Below are positions 42,595 to 52,980 of a stretch of DNA of 64,000 nt, piece by piece (position 1 is the stretch's first letter; each line of letters starts with the position of its first letter). Origin of the DNA: Micrasema longulum (taxonomy: Eukaryota; Arthropoda; Insecta; Trichoptera; Brachycentridae); assembly GCA_022494885.1 (NCBI GenBank), contig JAGVSM010000212.1, positions 186,001 through 250,000 of the forward strand, given 5' to 3'. Under the pieces are notes generated by a model. That model saw only the letters and a program-made list of their open reading frames with translations, was not told the origin of the DNA and searched no databases. Position numbers and translations under genes: made by a program.

Positions 42595-42760
42595 ACGAAT
42601 CGGGTTGTGGTCCGCGCAGCTCAAAGGTCCGTGGTTCAAATCCCACTCTAGCCCAACTTGATTCCCATTTTCTACTAGTGAGTTATTTACAACTCGTTGA
42701 AAATGGCCCTCAAAATGAAATACTTGGGGAAATCATAAGAACGCAATTTTTTTTTTCATA
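42595..42760 (+). repeat. SINE-2 copy
   Basis: CGAATCGGGTTGTGGTCCGC, GTGGTTCAAATCCCACTCTA, GTGAGTTATTTACAACTCGT and GGCCCTCAAAATGAAATA. A deletion removes the GGACTCACGGATC part of the head. Confidence 0.8.
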
Positions 42761-43239
42761 GTTGCATATTATAATACAATTTTGCCAACCGATTTAAGTG
42801 CTGAATTTGTTATAAAACAGTCACAATATATTTAAAAAAAACATGAATTGGTTTGTTAGAATTGCTTCCACAGAGCTACTAAAGACCTCAATTTGCGCAC
42901 CCGCGGACTTGCGAATTCATTACTGGGCGACCGCTTTATAGGAACATACGGATTTACGCCGTTTTTTATTTCAGTATTAGACAGAGCGCAGTGAATTTTA
43001 CTTCAATTTACGCATTGATGCCCAGCCGAAAGGTTGTGTGTGAGTTTGTTCCAATTTTAAGAAATTATTAATGAATGACCATCGAACCTATCTCAGATCG
43101 CTACCATTAGCTTAAAACGAATTAAAAAATATTTGTTGTAGTTACTAAAAAGATTATTTAACTTATTGCTGATTTTATTTATTAACGAAAATAGGTACCT
43201 ACTGATTATTTAGAAGCTAAATTTTTAGGAAAGCATTGG
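42761..43239. other. Unassigned intergenic DNA
   Basis: No feature recognised; a GC-richer patch CACCCGCGGACTTGCGAATT lies at about 42900. Confidence 0.4.
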
Positions 43240-43440
43240 TTCCATTCAATGTATGGACACCGCGCATGGTACAGAGCTTTGCATTTGTACACCAACCACA
43301 GAGTATTTTAACCATTTCCGTAACGTGAAAGTAAGATGTCCAGGGACTATGAAATTAGTATTCTAGTGTAAAACACCTTTTTAAATAAATATTTAATGAC
43401 GACCGTGTCGGAAATCAAACCCGAGACCTCGAGGCACAAA
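43240..43440 (-). repeat. SINE-1 copy, diverged
   Basis: In reverse: GAGGTCTCGGGTTTGATTTC, TTAAATATTTATTTAAAAAG and CACTAGAATAC, then GTCCCTGGACATCTTACTTT. The 5' part of the head is missing. Confidence 0.7.
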
Positions 43441-43454
43441 ATACATGAAAACAA

Positions 43455-43555
43455 AATGTATGTATCGAAGTGAAACATAGAACCGGCAAAAAAAGGTTGA
43501 AAGCAGAGTGAACACAGTTGAAATCCTATCTCTTAAACGACGTACTATCCTGGAT
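43455..43555 (+). pseudogene. RTE-like fragment
   Basis: Reads MYRSET, NRQKKVESRVNTVEILSLKR. Compare MYGSEAW..KKRDESRLNAVEMRSLRR at 36.56 kb. Confidence 0.65.
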
Positions 43556-43609
43556 TCAAACTAAAGATATGAACTTTTTTTTTTCTATGATATATTTTGT
43601 TGCCTTTTA

Positions 43610-43990
43610 ACAATAAGGAATATTTTTATACAGATAGTGTTTTTCTGGGTTATTATGCCGTGTTTGTGGGCTTTGTATTGCCGACGTTTCGGAGCACATT
43701 GCAGTGTCCATCTTCAGGGCTGAATGTATGAGTGTAGTTTTTAGTGTGTTTAATTGTGAGGAATTTGTACCGTGTCGCAGTCGGGCAATGTATGTGGTTA
43801 AGTTCACACTCACAATTAAACACACTAAAGACTGCGACACGGTACAAATTCCTCACAATTAAACACACTAAAAACTACACTCATACATTCAGCCCTGAAG
43901 ATGGACACTGCAATGTGCTCCGAAACGTCGGCAATACAAAGCCCACAAACACGGCATAATAACCCAGAAAAACACTATCTGTATTCTGAA
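43610..43990. mobile_element. Penelope-like inverted terminal pair
   Basis: Two ~155-180 bp arms in inverted order share CCGTGTTTGTGGGCTTTGTA, GCCGACGTTTCGGAGCACAT, TGCAGTGTCCATCTTCAGGG and TTGTACCGTGTCGCAGTC. Read outward on plus (right arm), CCTGAAGATGGACACTGC is followed by AATGTGCTCCGAAACGTCGG. That places CUGAAGA, a helix GGACAC/GUGCUCC (one bulge) and GAAA as in a hammerhead core. GTACCGTGTCGCAGTC is shared with the Penelope-like remnant at 10.6 kb. No ORF remains between the arms. Frames of 71-77 codons on both strands mirror each other because of the palindrome. Confidence 0.75.
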
Positions 43991-44059
43991 GGCCGTGAAA
44001 ACCTACGAACCTTGAATATTTTTATGTTTTTAAAAATATTTTTTTATTTATTTTTTTAA

Positions 44060-44285
44060 TTACTATTATTTTATTTTCTCTTTCTTATGTTTTCCAAAAA
44101 ATATTATAACTGTCCATTATTTATTATGGGAGCAAAATTTCATTAACGTTTTCTTGTATACCCACGAACAGGCCATGCCTTGGTGGGATTTTTTTGTTTA
44201 CTATCATGTATTTCATTGCTATGTAATTATGCTTTATTTTTTTAATACTCTGTTTTATCTCTTATGTATATTGTAAAATAAAAAA
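44060..44285 (+). repeat. LINE-G 3' end, copy 2
   Basis: CCCACGAACAGGCCATGCCT, TGGTGGGATTTTTTTGTTTA, then CTTATGTATATTGTAAAATA and poly(A). It is immediately followed by an RTE tail. Confidence 0.75.
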
Positions 44286-44695
44286 AAATGTATGGAAAAT
44301 CAACGTATGACAGGGTTACGAATGAAGAAATCAGGCGAGAGATCAAATCTGAGTCAAGTGTAACTGATAAGATTAAGAAAGGGTCTCTGAGATGGTTTGA
44401 CCAAGTAAAACGAATGGACGACAAAATAATGATAAAACAGATGTACATATTTGGCGAGAATAAACGATAACGTTAGACGAAGACGACCAAGAAAGGCGTG
44501 GCATGATTAAATAAACCAAAATCTTAAGTTTGGTCATTTCAAAAGTAGGCAACACCGATCGGCATGGATGACAAGATGTATGAATGTAAAAGAAGCTAGA
44601 AATGTATGCCAGGATAGACTTATGTGTCGGTCCATCCTCTCTGCCTACCCCTACGGATAAATGGCGTCATGGTAGTAGTAATAGTAGTAAAACAA
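44286..44695 (+). pseudogene. RTE-like tail
   Basis: From 44288: MYGKSTYDRVTNEEIRREIK, then GSLRWFDQVKRMDDK, a frameshift near 44465, and GRPRKAWHD-, NVKEARNVCQDRLM- and SAYPYG-like motifs. It ends in a (GTA/TAA)n tail GTAGTAGTAATAGTAGTAA. The conserved WFGHV is WFDQV here. Confidence 0.85.
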
Positions 44696-44699
44696 AATA

Positions 44700-44910
44700 C
44701 CCGAATCAAAAGAGCTGAAACATTTATTGTTGTTAATGTAGATTACTTTCTAACTATGGACGTAAGTGTTTCTAAGCATTTTCTAGTATGTAGAATAATT
44801 TTAAATCTCTATCACATTAACATGTGTTAGCTTTAATGCATGCTGATATTTAAACATAGGTAGAATGATCCTATAATTACATAGACTTCTATACTTCCTT
44901 TTTACTGAGG
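44700..44910 (+). repeat. Degenerate TIR-D fragment
   Basis: AAGAGCTGAAACATTTATTG, TTCTAGTATGTAGAATAATT and TTTAAACATAGGTAGAATGA resemble the TIR-D core in mixed order. Confidence 0.4.
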
Positions 44911-45004
44911 AATTCCGTCAACTGATTTGTTCTGTATTTTTGTGGTGCGCCCATAACCATTATAAATACTTTGAATAATTTTAATTATGGCTTAACCAAC
45001 GTCC

Positions 45005-45180
45005 TCTGTCGTAGTGCAGTGATTAGCACGTTATACTTGCGAAATTGAGGTCGCGGATTCGATTTCCGGCCGACCAACATAACCATGAGTGTGAATTAAA
45101 TACTTAATTAATGTAATGTGTTACCCTGGAATGGAATATGATACGTAAAACTAATCGCCTTACCTCGCTGGAATCCGCAA
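45005..45180 (+). repeat. tRNA-like SINE, SINE-1 relative
   Basis: GTCGTAGTGCAGTGATTAGC and GTCGCGGATTCGATTTCCGG are A- and B-box-like. The body ACTAATCGCCTTACCTCGCT resembles GACTGATCATCTTACCTTC of SINE-1. No tRNA acceptor pairing. Confidence 0.6.
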
Positions 45181-45918
45181 TGAAAATACCATTGCATTGC
45201 AAAAATTATACTCGGAGCATACTTTTGTGATTATTAAATCAAAAGAGAAATGACATTTTATCATAGAAATAAATATATATTGCGGGATTAACAATGGTTG
45301 CGAGACTACATGTAAAATTCCTGCCTCGAGACAGGCACTTTTGGTAGAGTACTGAGGCAAGTATTTTAATAATGTTTTTAGCGTGTTCTGTTAAAAAATT
45401 GAAATAAGCAGATTATGTCGTTGTAAGAAATTTTAGATCACTAAAAATAGCCTTTTGAATACGTAAAATTTTACTATCCGTAATTTCAGATCGATTTGAT
45501 TGGAATTTACAGTTTTAATTCACAATACTTGCATTTATTCGAGATCATCTAAAAACAACATTTAATATTACTTCTAATGATAATTGTACTTTTATAAACA
45601 ATAAAATATACATAATACCCACTAAACATTAATAAATTCGGTGAAATTTTCTAATTAGAATACCCGCTCAGCATTAAATTATTAGATAGATGGTTTACTT
45701 ACGCGTTTTTGTACAAATGTACGATTTAATACTAAGAATAGATAGTAGCTAAGTGATCTTAGGTCTTACACAAGAAATTGAGATTCTGCAAGAATAACAA
45801 GTAACATAAATCAGTTCTAAAAGTCGGCGTTTGCAACAGGGGCAAAATTTTGGTAAAAATTGGCTTGAAGTTGCTAATTATACTAGCACGTGTGTTTTGG
45901 CAACTTCACATGTTCTAT
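45181..45918 (-). other. Probable FAM43 3' UTR and downstream DNA
   Basis: Downstream of the FAM43 stop on minus. No repeat family was recognised close to the stop, which fits a 3' UTR. The real transcript end is unknown. Confidence 0.4.
45534..45539 (-). promoter_or_regulatory. Candidate polyadenylation signal for FAM43
   Basis: TTTATT on plus is AATAAA on minus, about 380 nt after the stop. I saw no other exact AATAAA on this strand between 45181 and 45918. In such AT-rich DNA chance occurrence is likely. Confidence 0.3.
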
Positions 45919-47651
45919 TTACACGCATACTGTGTTTCCTATAACACAGTCGTGCTGACCACCATCAGAGAACTCTGAATATCCTGATTCGACACTGCAA
46001 GCACTATCACTATCACCCTCTGCCTTGGCTTCTTCCTTCGTTTCGTTGTCGAAATCTATACTCTGCCTCTCGGGAGTCTCGCAAACATCAGCGTCTAAGG
46101 TTTCCTGGCTGTCAAACTCGTGACTGTCGAAGGAGGAGACATTGGCCTCATCGTCTGATGGGGGATACGTGGCGCATCTTATATACGGACGTCTTATATC
46201 GATGCCACTTTGCTTTTCACCTATTGGGACTAGATTTACTTCATCGCTACAGCTCACTGCTCCTGAATCAATGGACGGGGAATAGGAAAGGCTGTCGTTT
46301 GGACTGGAGTAGTTTGTTTCAGATATATCCGGAGTTCTGAAGCTCCCGCAATTATAGCTAAACCGTCTCTTACTGCCAGAACGGAAGTTTCTGTTGGAAT
46401 TATTTCGCTCTCGGCTAAACAACTGTTCGAAGCTTTGCACCCTTTCAAGTACGCTTATTTTCTCAGTCTCTGGTTGAAATTCGTTATTATTTAAAGTACA
46501 GGGAAGTGATGTCATCTCTATATCTGATGTTGTAACCGTGCTGGCGGTTTCACAGCCGCTAGATATAGAACCTTCATCACTGTCGAGCACCAAAAAATTT
46601 GCCTTAGTACACAGCTGATCCATGTCTTTCATAGAACTTTCGTTATCATTTGGTTCATGGCTTTCTGTGAGATGAGTTAGTCTTTCGTCTGTTTCACAAT
46701 AGAACACTTCGTCTTCAGTATCTTCAGAGAGGCTATCGGAACAAAGCTGATGGTTATTTTCACTAGAATTAGACACGGTTGAGAGGCTAAACGATACATG
46801 ATTTGTAGAATTAGCTACTCGACTAGAATACGGGAAAACATCATCACAAGTTTCGTTGGAGTCTTCACTTAATTCATTGCTATTTAGAGATTCACATGGG
46901 GCAATGCCTACTTGATCTTCTTTAGACTTTTTACTATTTTCAAGAGCTTCACATTTTCCTGGTCGTTTGGTTTTGTCTGGTAAATTCTTTCTGCTGAATT
47001 TCCTATCGAATTTCCGCCTTCCTAACGTATAAGAGGGGAAAATATCTTCAGGTTTGTAACAAGCCTTAAGCGCCGACGAATCTTTGGTCCAAGTGTTAGT
47101 CGACCTATCTTCATTCATAGTCGATTCTTCTTCATCTTCCTCAGAGCACATTTCTTCGATAGCCATAAGTTTAGGTGCGGACTTTGACCGCTCTAACGGC
47201 GGTTTATAATTATTACCTCCCACACTTAAAAGAATCTTCCTCCTTGGCATGCTTGGGTTGTCGTAGACTGAATTGGCTAAACTGAGACGGGCATTTTGTC
47301 TAGAGAGCTTATCTCGCTTAAATTCGAATAGGGCCTGCTTGATCTTAAACTGCAGGTCTGACGCTATCTTTTTGGAGACGGATTCTTTGGAGCAGAGAAC
47401 AGCGTGGCACCTTAGCTCGTGTTTGAGCTTCCTACCCTCGTGTCTGTAGACCCAACAGAAGACCTTGGGGAACTCGGGGGGACTCGTACAGAAGGTGATG
47501 CGGTGAGCCCAGTACTCCGTGAGGCCGTGCTCCTTGGTGACGCCCTTGAGGCCGGAGTTGGTGATGGACAGTTTCATAACCACATCAGGTTTAGAGGATT
47601 GGTTGTAATTCCTCCACAGAGTAGCGAGCGGCTTGTCCACACACCCTTCAC
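45919..47651 (-). CDS. FAM43: FAM43-like PTB-domain protein, large 3' exon
   Basis: FAM43 proteins carry a phosphotyrosine-binding (PID/PTB) fold and a long disordered tail; their cellular role is poorly known. This exon gives 577 residues. It starts G-EGCVDKPLATLWRNY at a phase-1 acceptor (TTTTCCAG before 47651, minus) and ends at a stop at 45919. The first ~110 residues form the rest of the PTB domain: MKLSITNSGLK, TEYWAHRITFCTSPPEFPKV, FCWVYRHEGRK, LRCHAVLCSKE and helix QALFEFKRDKL. Next come the conserved SLANSVYDNPSMPRRKILLS and PPLERSKSAPKLMAIEE. The remaining ~400 residues are rich in S, E, D and N, look disordered, and include FSRKNLPDKTKRPGK and SVLERVQSFEQLFSRE. The N-terminal PTB strand with YLGN is absent, so an upstream exon must exist. 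It was not found up to 64000. The frame is clean, so the gene is probably functional. The open frame continues 16 codons upstream to a chance ATG at 47700, but that is intron. Confidence 0.93.
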
Positions 47652-48140
47652 CTGGAAAAGAAAAAGAAACTTTAACAAACAACTCTTTCAAGAACAACAA
47701 AACACATTTTTTTCGGTTTTTGTCAGCATTGAAATGAAATATATAATCAAAAACATATTTACTACTTTACACCACATAAAATTTTATATTAAAGTTTATT
47801 GGGTGGGGACAGGAGAGTAAGAATATGAGTAGAGAGTGGAATGTTAAGTTAGCATGCTCAATGCGCATTCTGCATATAAAGGGTATCTCAAACTTGTTCA
47901 AAATCAAAGTTTTTGTTTAACATTTGGTTTCAGTTGGAAAAAAATGTCTTTCTTTGGCTTGGAAGGAGGCTTCCAATATTCTTGCAATGTGTAAAGTTGC
48001 TTCTCCTTCATCATAACGAGGAGATCACCCAGTGGTAGAAAATTACTATAGGAAGGATCCCCGGAGTCACCTTACATTATATTTATAATCAATTGTATAA
48101 TATATGTGTTGGATTTTGAAAAGCACTTTCTACGAAACTA
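47652..48140 (-). other. FAM43 intron, start
   Basis: The pyrimidine tract (CTTTTTCTTTTCCAG on minus) directly precedes the exon. Beyond it no exon with FAM43 N-terminal features was seen. Short minus and plus frames here are shadows. Confidence 0.6.
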
Positions 48141-48144
48141 TTTT

Positions 48145-48365
48145 TTTTTTTTACAATATAAATAAGAAGAAAAAACAGAGTATAAAAAATAAAGGATAAT
48201 TACAAAGCAATAAAATACATATTAACAGTAAAAATAGTAAACAAAAAATCCCACAAAGGCATGGCCTGTTCGTGGGTATACAAGAAATGTTTACGAATGT
48301 TTTGCTCCTATGATAAATAGACAGTTACAATATTTTTGAGTAATATACGAAAAATAAAATATTCG
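48145..48365 (-). repeat. LINE-G 3' end, copy 3
   Basis: CCCACAAAGGCATGGCCTGT then TCGTGGGTATACAAGAAATG is the reverse complement of the copies at 29 and 44 kb. Confidence 0.75.
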
Positions 48366-49084
48366 TCAAAGATTAGAAGGTACTTTATAATTTTATAGTA
48401 ATTAAAAAAGGAAATAAAAAACTTTAAAAAAAGTTTAGCTTCTTGGAACAATTAAAAAGAGGGAAAAGTGCGATTATTTATTTATGTACTTTTATTTTTT
48501 CATAAAAAACAAAAAATTTAAAAACGTATACAAGGATTGCAAAATATCAACAGTAAAATATATGCAAAACGTGTCTTAGTAACTTTTTATAAAGTTATAA
48601 CTTTTAAAGAAGGTAACATAATTTACTAACATTTTAAAGGGTGAATTTGCAAATGCACCTTTGTAAATTTTTAAAGGGTTTTGTGTTAGTGTGTTAAGGT
48701 TGGTATGTGACAATGTGTAGAAAATAAAGTTATTAATCTTTATGATTATCTGTTTTTCTATCTTTATGAGGGAACCAAATAACCACCTTATCAAGGATTC
48801 TCTGGCCTCAAACCCAAATTATAAAAATATGATTTTTAGAAACTACTGTATATTTATTTATTTATTGACAGACTTATGCAGTCCATTCCAACAATAGTAA
48901 ATGCAATTTTGTATAATAAATACAGGTACTAATCAAATAAAATACATCTAAATAAAATTAAAGTTAGGACAAAAAAAATACTACCTCAAGACAAGATCCG
49001 GTCTATCTTGGTGATTTTTCAAAGCTTTATAGACTTACACCAAAAAAGTCCAGATCTTGTGTCGAGTTTACAATACGACACAAT
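48366..49084. other. AT-rich DNA, nothing recognised
   Basis: No gene or shared repeat was seen, apart from a CAAGATCCGG..CCAGATCTTG inverted motif at about 48990-49065. Confidence 0.45.
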
Positions 49085-49165
49085 CGTACGAGTAATTTCA
49101 GAAATACAAAACTTTAAAAAATCATAGCGCTGATAATACGATACATAAAAATAAAAATATAAAAC
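49085..49165 (+). repeat. rep-L fragment
   Basis: AGTAATTTCAGAAATACAAA, ACTTTAAAAAATCATAGCGC and TGATAATACGATACATA are the same as 21869-21930. Confidence 0.75.
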
Positions 49166-49604
49166 TCGCTTAGTTTAATAGTCTAAGAAATAAATTTTAA
49201 AAAAGAAAAACTTCCTCATTCAGTCAGAGCAGTTGCTGGATGCCACACAGTTCTTGCATATTTTAAAATTGCAATCCAAGTCGAAACACTTTGTAAATTT
49301 CATAAAATAATCACACCGTTCATAAATGCAAGCCCCATGGCTCATAAATAATTAAAAATATTTTTTAATAACCGCGTGATAATCGGAGGATAACATTAGA
49401 AATAGACAGTGAACGTGCGTCTGGATTAAATCATAATACATTTTCCAAACATTTAATTTCTAAATAATTGATTTCAATTGAGCAATCATCAATTTGTTGC
49501 ATTATTAAAAAAATATAATTATCGTTATTGAGTGAATAACAGTTTTTAAAGCAGAAAATAAATCACCATCAGCATGTACACATAATTTTTCTGGCAGTGA
49601 TAAT
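49166..49604. other. AT-rich DNA, nothing recognised
   Basis: No feature recognised. Confidence 0.45.
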
Positions 49605-49705
49605 AATTCGGCATGGAGCAGTAGTGATCAGCGCGTTTGCCTACCATGCAAGAGGTCTCGAGTTCGATTCCCGACATGGTTGACATGAAATGTTTATTTA
49701 AAGAA
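49605..49705 (+). repeat. SINE-1 head
   Basis: ATCAGCGCGTTTGCCTACCA, TGCAAGAGGTCTCGAGTTCG, ATTCCCGACATGGTTGACAT and GAAATGTTTATTTAAA. Body truncated. Confidence 0.8.
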
Positions 49706-50159
49706 AGTTTTTATTAAACAGAGAAAGACGTTGATGAAAATGATAATAATAATTTGTTTTATTATCATATTTTTTTATCGCGTATTTACGTACTAAATAC
49801 AAGCTAACAGAAAGACCTCTTCTGGCGCAATTCCATTCAGAATACCAGCCCTGAGGTGCGATTCAAAAACGCGAGATAAAAGCTTTTTCTACGGCCGTGA
49901 GAGCGTTTGGAATATCACCCCTGGTGCAGATAAGGGGTATGGTGATGATGAAATAAATTAAAAATTGACTTTTTAACCAACAATATTGGAATATGTCCAA
50001 ATGTTTGTAAACACCACTATGTCACCCTTAATGTAACTTAACAAAAAAACGTCGTTTTTATTGCAGTATCTCGGCTACGCCATATGAACAAAAAAAATAT
50101 TAATTTTATCAATAAAAATCCCGAATAATTCACTGAAACTAGCTGACATAAAATAATTA
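49706..50159. other. Unassigned; TIR-D end motif at about 49980
   Basis: CAACAATATTGGAATATGTC then CAAATGTTTG looks like a TIR-D terminus. The rest is unassigned. Confidence 0.4.
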
Positions 50160-50690
50160 ATTTCTTGTTTAATTGATGTAATAACTTTTTTTATATTTAC
50201 ATGTAAGTTATTAATTAAAAAATACTTGGTACACTTCGACTTATTTATTTTGACCAATTAGCGCTTTCACCCACTAATGGGCATCTTCAGACTGGTGAAT
50301 ATTATACAGTGTAAGGATAATTTATATAAAACTAAATATTATCTTAAGTGTAGGTACATTTAAAAAATAAGTTGAAAAATATACAATACGCAATATTGCA
50401 ATGGAACAGAGGGAGACAAATTATTGAAACATGTGTTGGCGGTGTACTCCAAGAGAATATTCTATTATATGAAAAATATTTATTGTTTTATTACAATGTA
50501 CAGGGTCCAACTAAGGGGGCTAATAAGGGTGAGTTTTCTCACTCTGTTCCTGTACCAGTCTGAAGATGCCCATTAGAGGGTGAAAGCGCTAATTGGTCAA
50601 AATAAATAAGTGGAAGTGTACCAAATATTTTTTAAATTAATAACTTATATGTAAATATAAGTTATTACATCATTACAATAGAATTCCATC
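50160..50690. mobile_element. Second inverted hammerhead-like pair
   Basis: TACATGTAAGTTATTAATTA, GGTACACTTCGACTTATTTA, TTTTGACCAATTAGCGCTTT and CACCCACTAATGGGCATCTT then CAGACTGGT recur inverted at about 50548-50680. On plus (right arm) ACCAGTCTGAAGATGCCCAT then TAGAGGGTGAAAGCG gives CUGAAGA, a GCCCA/(U)GGGU helix and GAAA. The layout parallels the pairs at 10.5 and 43.8 kb but the sequence differs. No Penelope-like ORF was seen between the arms (50295-50545). Confidence 0.6.
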
Positions 50691-51660
50691 AAGAATTGTC
50701 AATAAATAATTTAAATAAAAAAGTTTTGTTTAATTTATTATTAATTTAATTAATTACCAGGGTGTTAAAAATCTTGAAAAAAATATTGTTTATTTCTCCA
50801 AGAATAAACTTTTTTTTTTTTATTGAGTTCATAATATATTTTATAAACGAAGTAATTAAAAATTCCTAACTAGGGAAACCTGTTCTGAGGACTGTAAATT
50901 AGATTATTATTACATTAGATGTATAGGTAATGTCTACTGTAATCTGTCATATCCAACTGTCCTCATACGTTCAAGTCAAGCCATTATAAGGACTTATTTA
51001 ACCCTTTCAGCCCGGGTGTACATTAACATAAATATAAATTATGTTTTATGTACCTTAATATTTTTTCTATGCATTGTACTTTAGCTATCAATATTTTTAT
51101 CCCACACCAAGCACAAGAGGTTTACTCTTTTTTGATATGGTATTCGTTTCGTTTTCTTCGTGTGTACTTTTGCCTTATTATGTATTTATTTTCTTTAAAA
51201 AAATGCAACTTTTTAAAAATGTTAAATAAATATATTTTTTAAAAATATATACATGAATTCCAATTTTTTTTTACTCTAGTACCTATGGCAATTCAAAAGC
51301 AGCGAGTTTATTTTTTAATTACTGAAACCCCTATGCACATCTCTATTTTTTATATACGTTGGTAATCAGCATTTAACAGAATACTTCGTTTTTAACTTCG
51401 GCAGCTGACTTCTGGCTGGTTTGTTTATTTTGGATCGTATTATGTAAGGCAATTTTTAAACATGTTTCAGTAAAATAAAATTAGTTCGCTTTAATTAATA
51501 TGTATTGTAAGATAATGACATATTTAAAATGAATTTTGTCTGTTTATTATCAATTTAAGACCCATTATTGATAAGTAAATTGAAGTGAAATAAATTCTCA
51601 AGTATAAAAGATATTCTTGTTTTTAAATCAAACGATTTCTTCAGTACACACAGAATAAAA
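50691..51660. other. AT-rich DNA, nothing recognised
   Basis: No gene or shared repeat seen. Confidence 0.45.
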
Positions 51661-51714
51661 TATATAATATGTTTTACGTATTAGTTTTCATTATTTTATT
51701 ATTAATTATAGACA

Positions 51715-51900
51715 TGTGCGCGTATGTATGTGCATTAGTGTATGCATATATGTGCATGTGTGTAAGTATGTGTATATATATTATGCATGTTCATGTGTGT
51801 ATATATATATGTATGTATGTGTATGTATATGTCTATATATATGTATGTATATGGATGTGTGTGTATGTATATTTATGTATGTTGTATGTGTATATTTAGA
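51715..51900. repeat. Alternating TATG/TGTA microsatellite
   Basis: Nearly uninterrupted purine-pyrimidine alternation (TGTGTATGTATAT types) over about 185 bp. It lacks stops in two frames, which makes spurious Y/V/C-rich open frames that run into the RTE tail. Confidence 0.85.
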
Positions 51901-51924
51901 TACATTTTTATTTTTTTCTTCATT

Positions 51925-52740
51925 GTTCCTCGGCTCGCTTATCTCCAATAACGGCAGTTGCAGACCTGAGATTGGTCGCAGGATTCAAATGGCCAAAGAA
52001 GCAATGAACCGTTTGGAGAAGATTTGGCGAGATCGAGGTATATTAATAAACACAAAAAAGCGGTTGATGGAAACCCTGATATTCTTTGTTTTTCTATATG
52101 GGGCTGAATCGTGGACAATGCGTGCCCACGAGAGGAAGAGGATCGATGCATTTGAGATGTGGTGTTGGAGAAGGCTGCTGCGAGTGCCACGGACAGCCAG
52201 AATGACGAATGCATCGATACTGGAAGAGCTCCATATTACAAATCGTCTATCAGTGGTGTGTTTGAGAAGAATACTGTCTTTCTTTGGACATATTGCTAGA
52301 CGTGAGCCAGACAATCTAGAAAAGGCAATAATGTCTGGCCGAGTTGAAGGTAGGAGAAGCCGGGGTAGAATCCCATATAGATGGACTGACCAAATAAAGG
52401 TGGCTACGGGGCTAAAATTTGATGAGTCAGTACGTCGGGCTGAGGACAGACTGGAGTGGAACAGACTAATTAGAGACTAAGTGTTCACGGTGATCACGAT
52501 CCTCAGCATTGAGGGACTGACTTGAAGGAAGAGACTATTTCTTCTTCTCTTCCTTCTCTATTTTCCCATCCCACTTCCTTTCCCCCCTAGCGAACTGTGC
52601 GTTTTGTTTTTTTTTATTTTGGTTCCTTTATCAATCCCACAATTGGTCTTGTTATTTGTTGTTATTCTTTGTGTATTGTTTATAACTATGACTGTGTTGG
52701 TTTCAGAAATAAATAAAATAAATAATTACTAAAATAAATT
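51925..52740 (+). mobile_element. RTE-like retrotransposon tail with intact frame
   Basis: From about 51927: FLGSLISNNGSCRPEIGRRI, QMAKEAMNRLEKIWRDRGIL, LYGAESWTMRAHERKRIDAF, EMWCWRRLLRVPRTARMTNA, RILSFFGHIARREPDNLEKA, RSRGRIPYRWTDQI and EDRLEWNRLIRD, then stop at 52480. This is the complete post-RT domain of an RTE-type ORF with no stop or frameshift in about 184 codons. It is a distinct family from the SAYPSGEMA type. The UTR ends in (AAATA)n at about 52706-52735. The reverse transcriptase is missing (5' truncation). Confidence 0.9.
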
Positions 52741-52980
52741 TGTGTCCACAGGAATAAATTTAGGTCTGAAAGGGTTAAAACGAGTAATCGCCGCCTATTT
52801 GTTTATTGAACATTTTATATACATTTACAATTTATATACATATAAGGGCGGGCATATTGCCTTAAGGCAATTTCTTCCTACCTACCCAAACCGTTCGGTT
52901 TCAGAAAATCACAAGTATAGTGTATTGACATATTCTAGGCAATTCTACAGAATTTTATAATTTGAAAAAAAAAATTGACT
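52741..52980 (-). repeat. Non-LTR 3' end, minus
   Basis: AAGGGCGGGCATATTGCCTT then AAGGCAATTTCTTCCTAC is the reverse complement of 60925-60960. The poly(A)-like tail lies to the left. Confidence 0.7.

Noticed and set aside
43607..43959. Three ~71-77 residue genes
   Set aside because: They are mirror images made by the inverted pair; the same peptide appears on both strands.
47652..47700. ATG at 47700 as the FAM43 start
   Set aside because: The 16 codons before G-EGC match no FAM43 N-terminus, the text reads as a pyrimidine-rich acceptor TTTTCCAG, and the PTB domain would lack its first strands.
47419..47820. 133-residue plus-strand gene opposite FAM43
   Set aside because: It is the antisense shadow of the PTB exon plus intron.
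51669..52480. Single 254-residue protein gene
   Set aside because: The N-terminal half is microsatellite translation (Y/V/C/M repeats); only the part from about 51927 is RTE-like.
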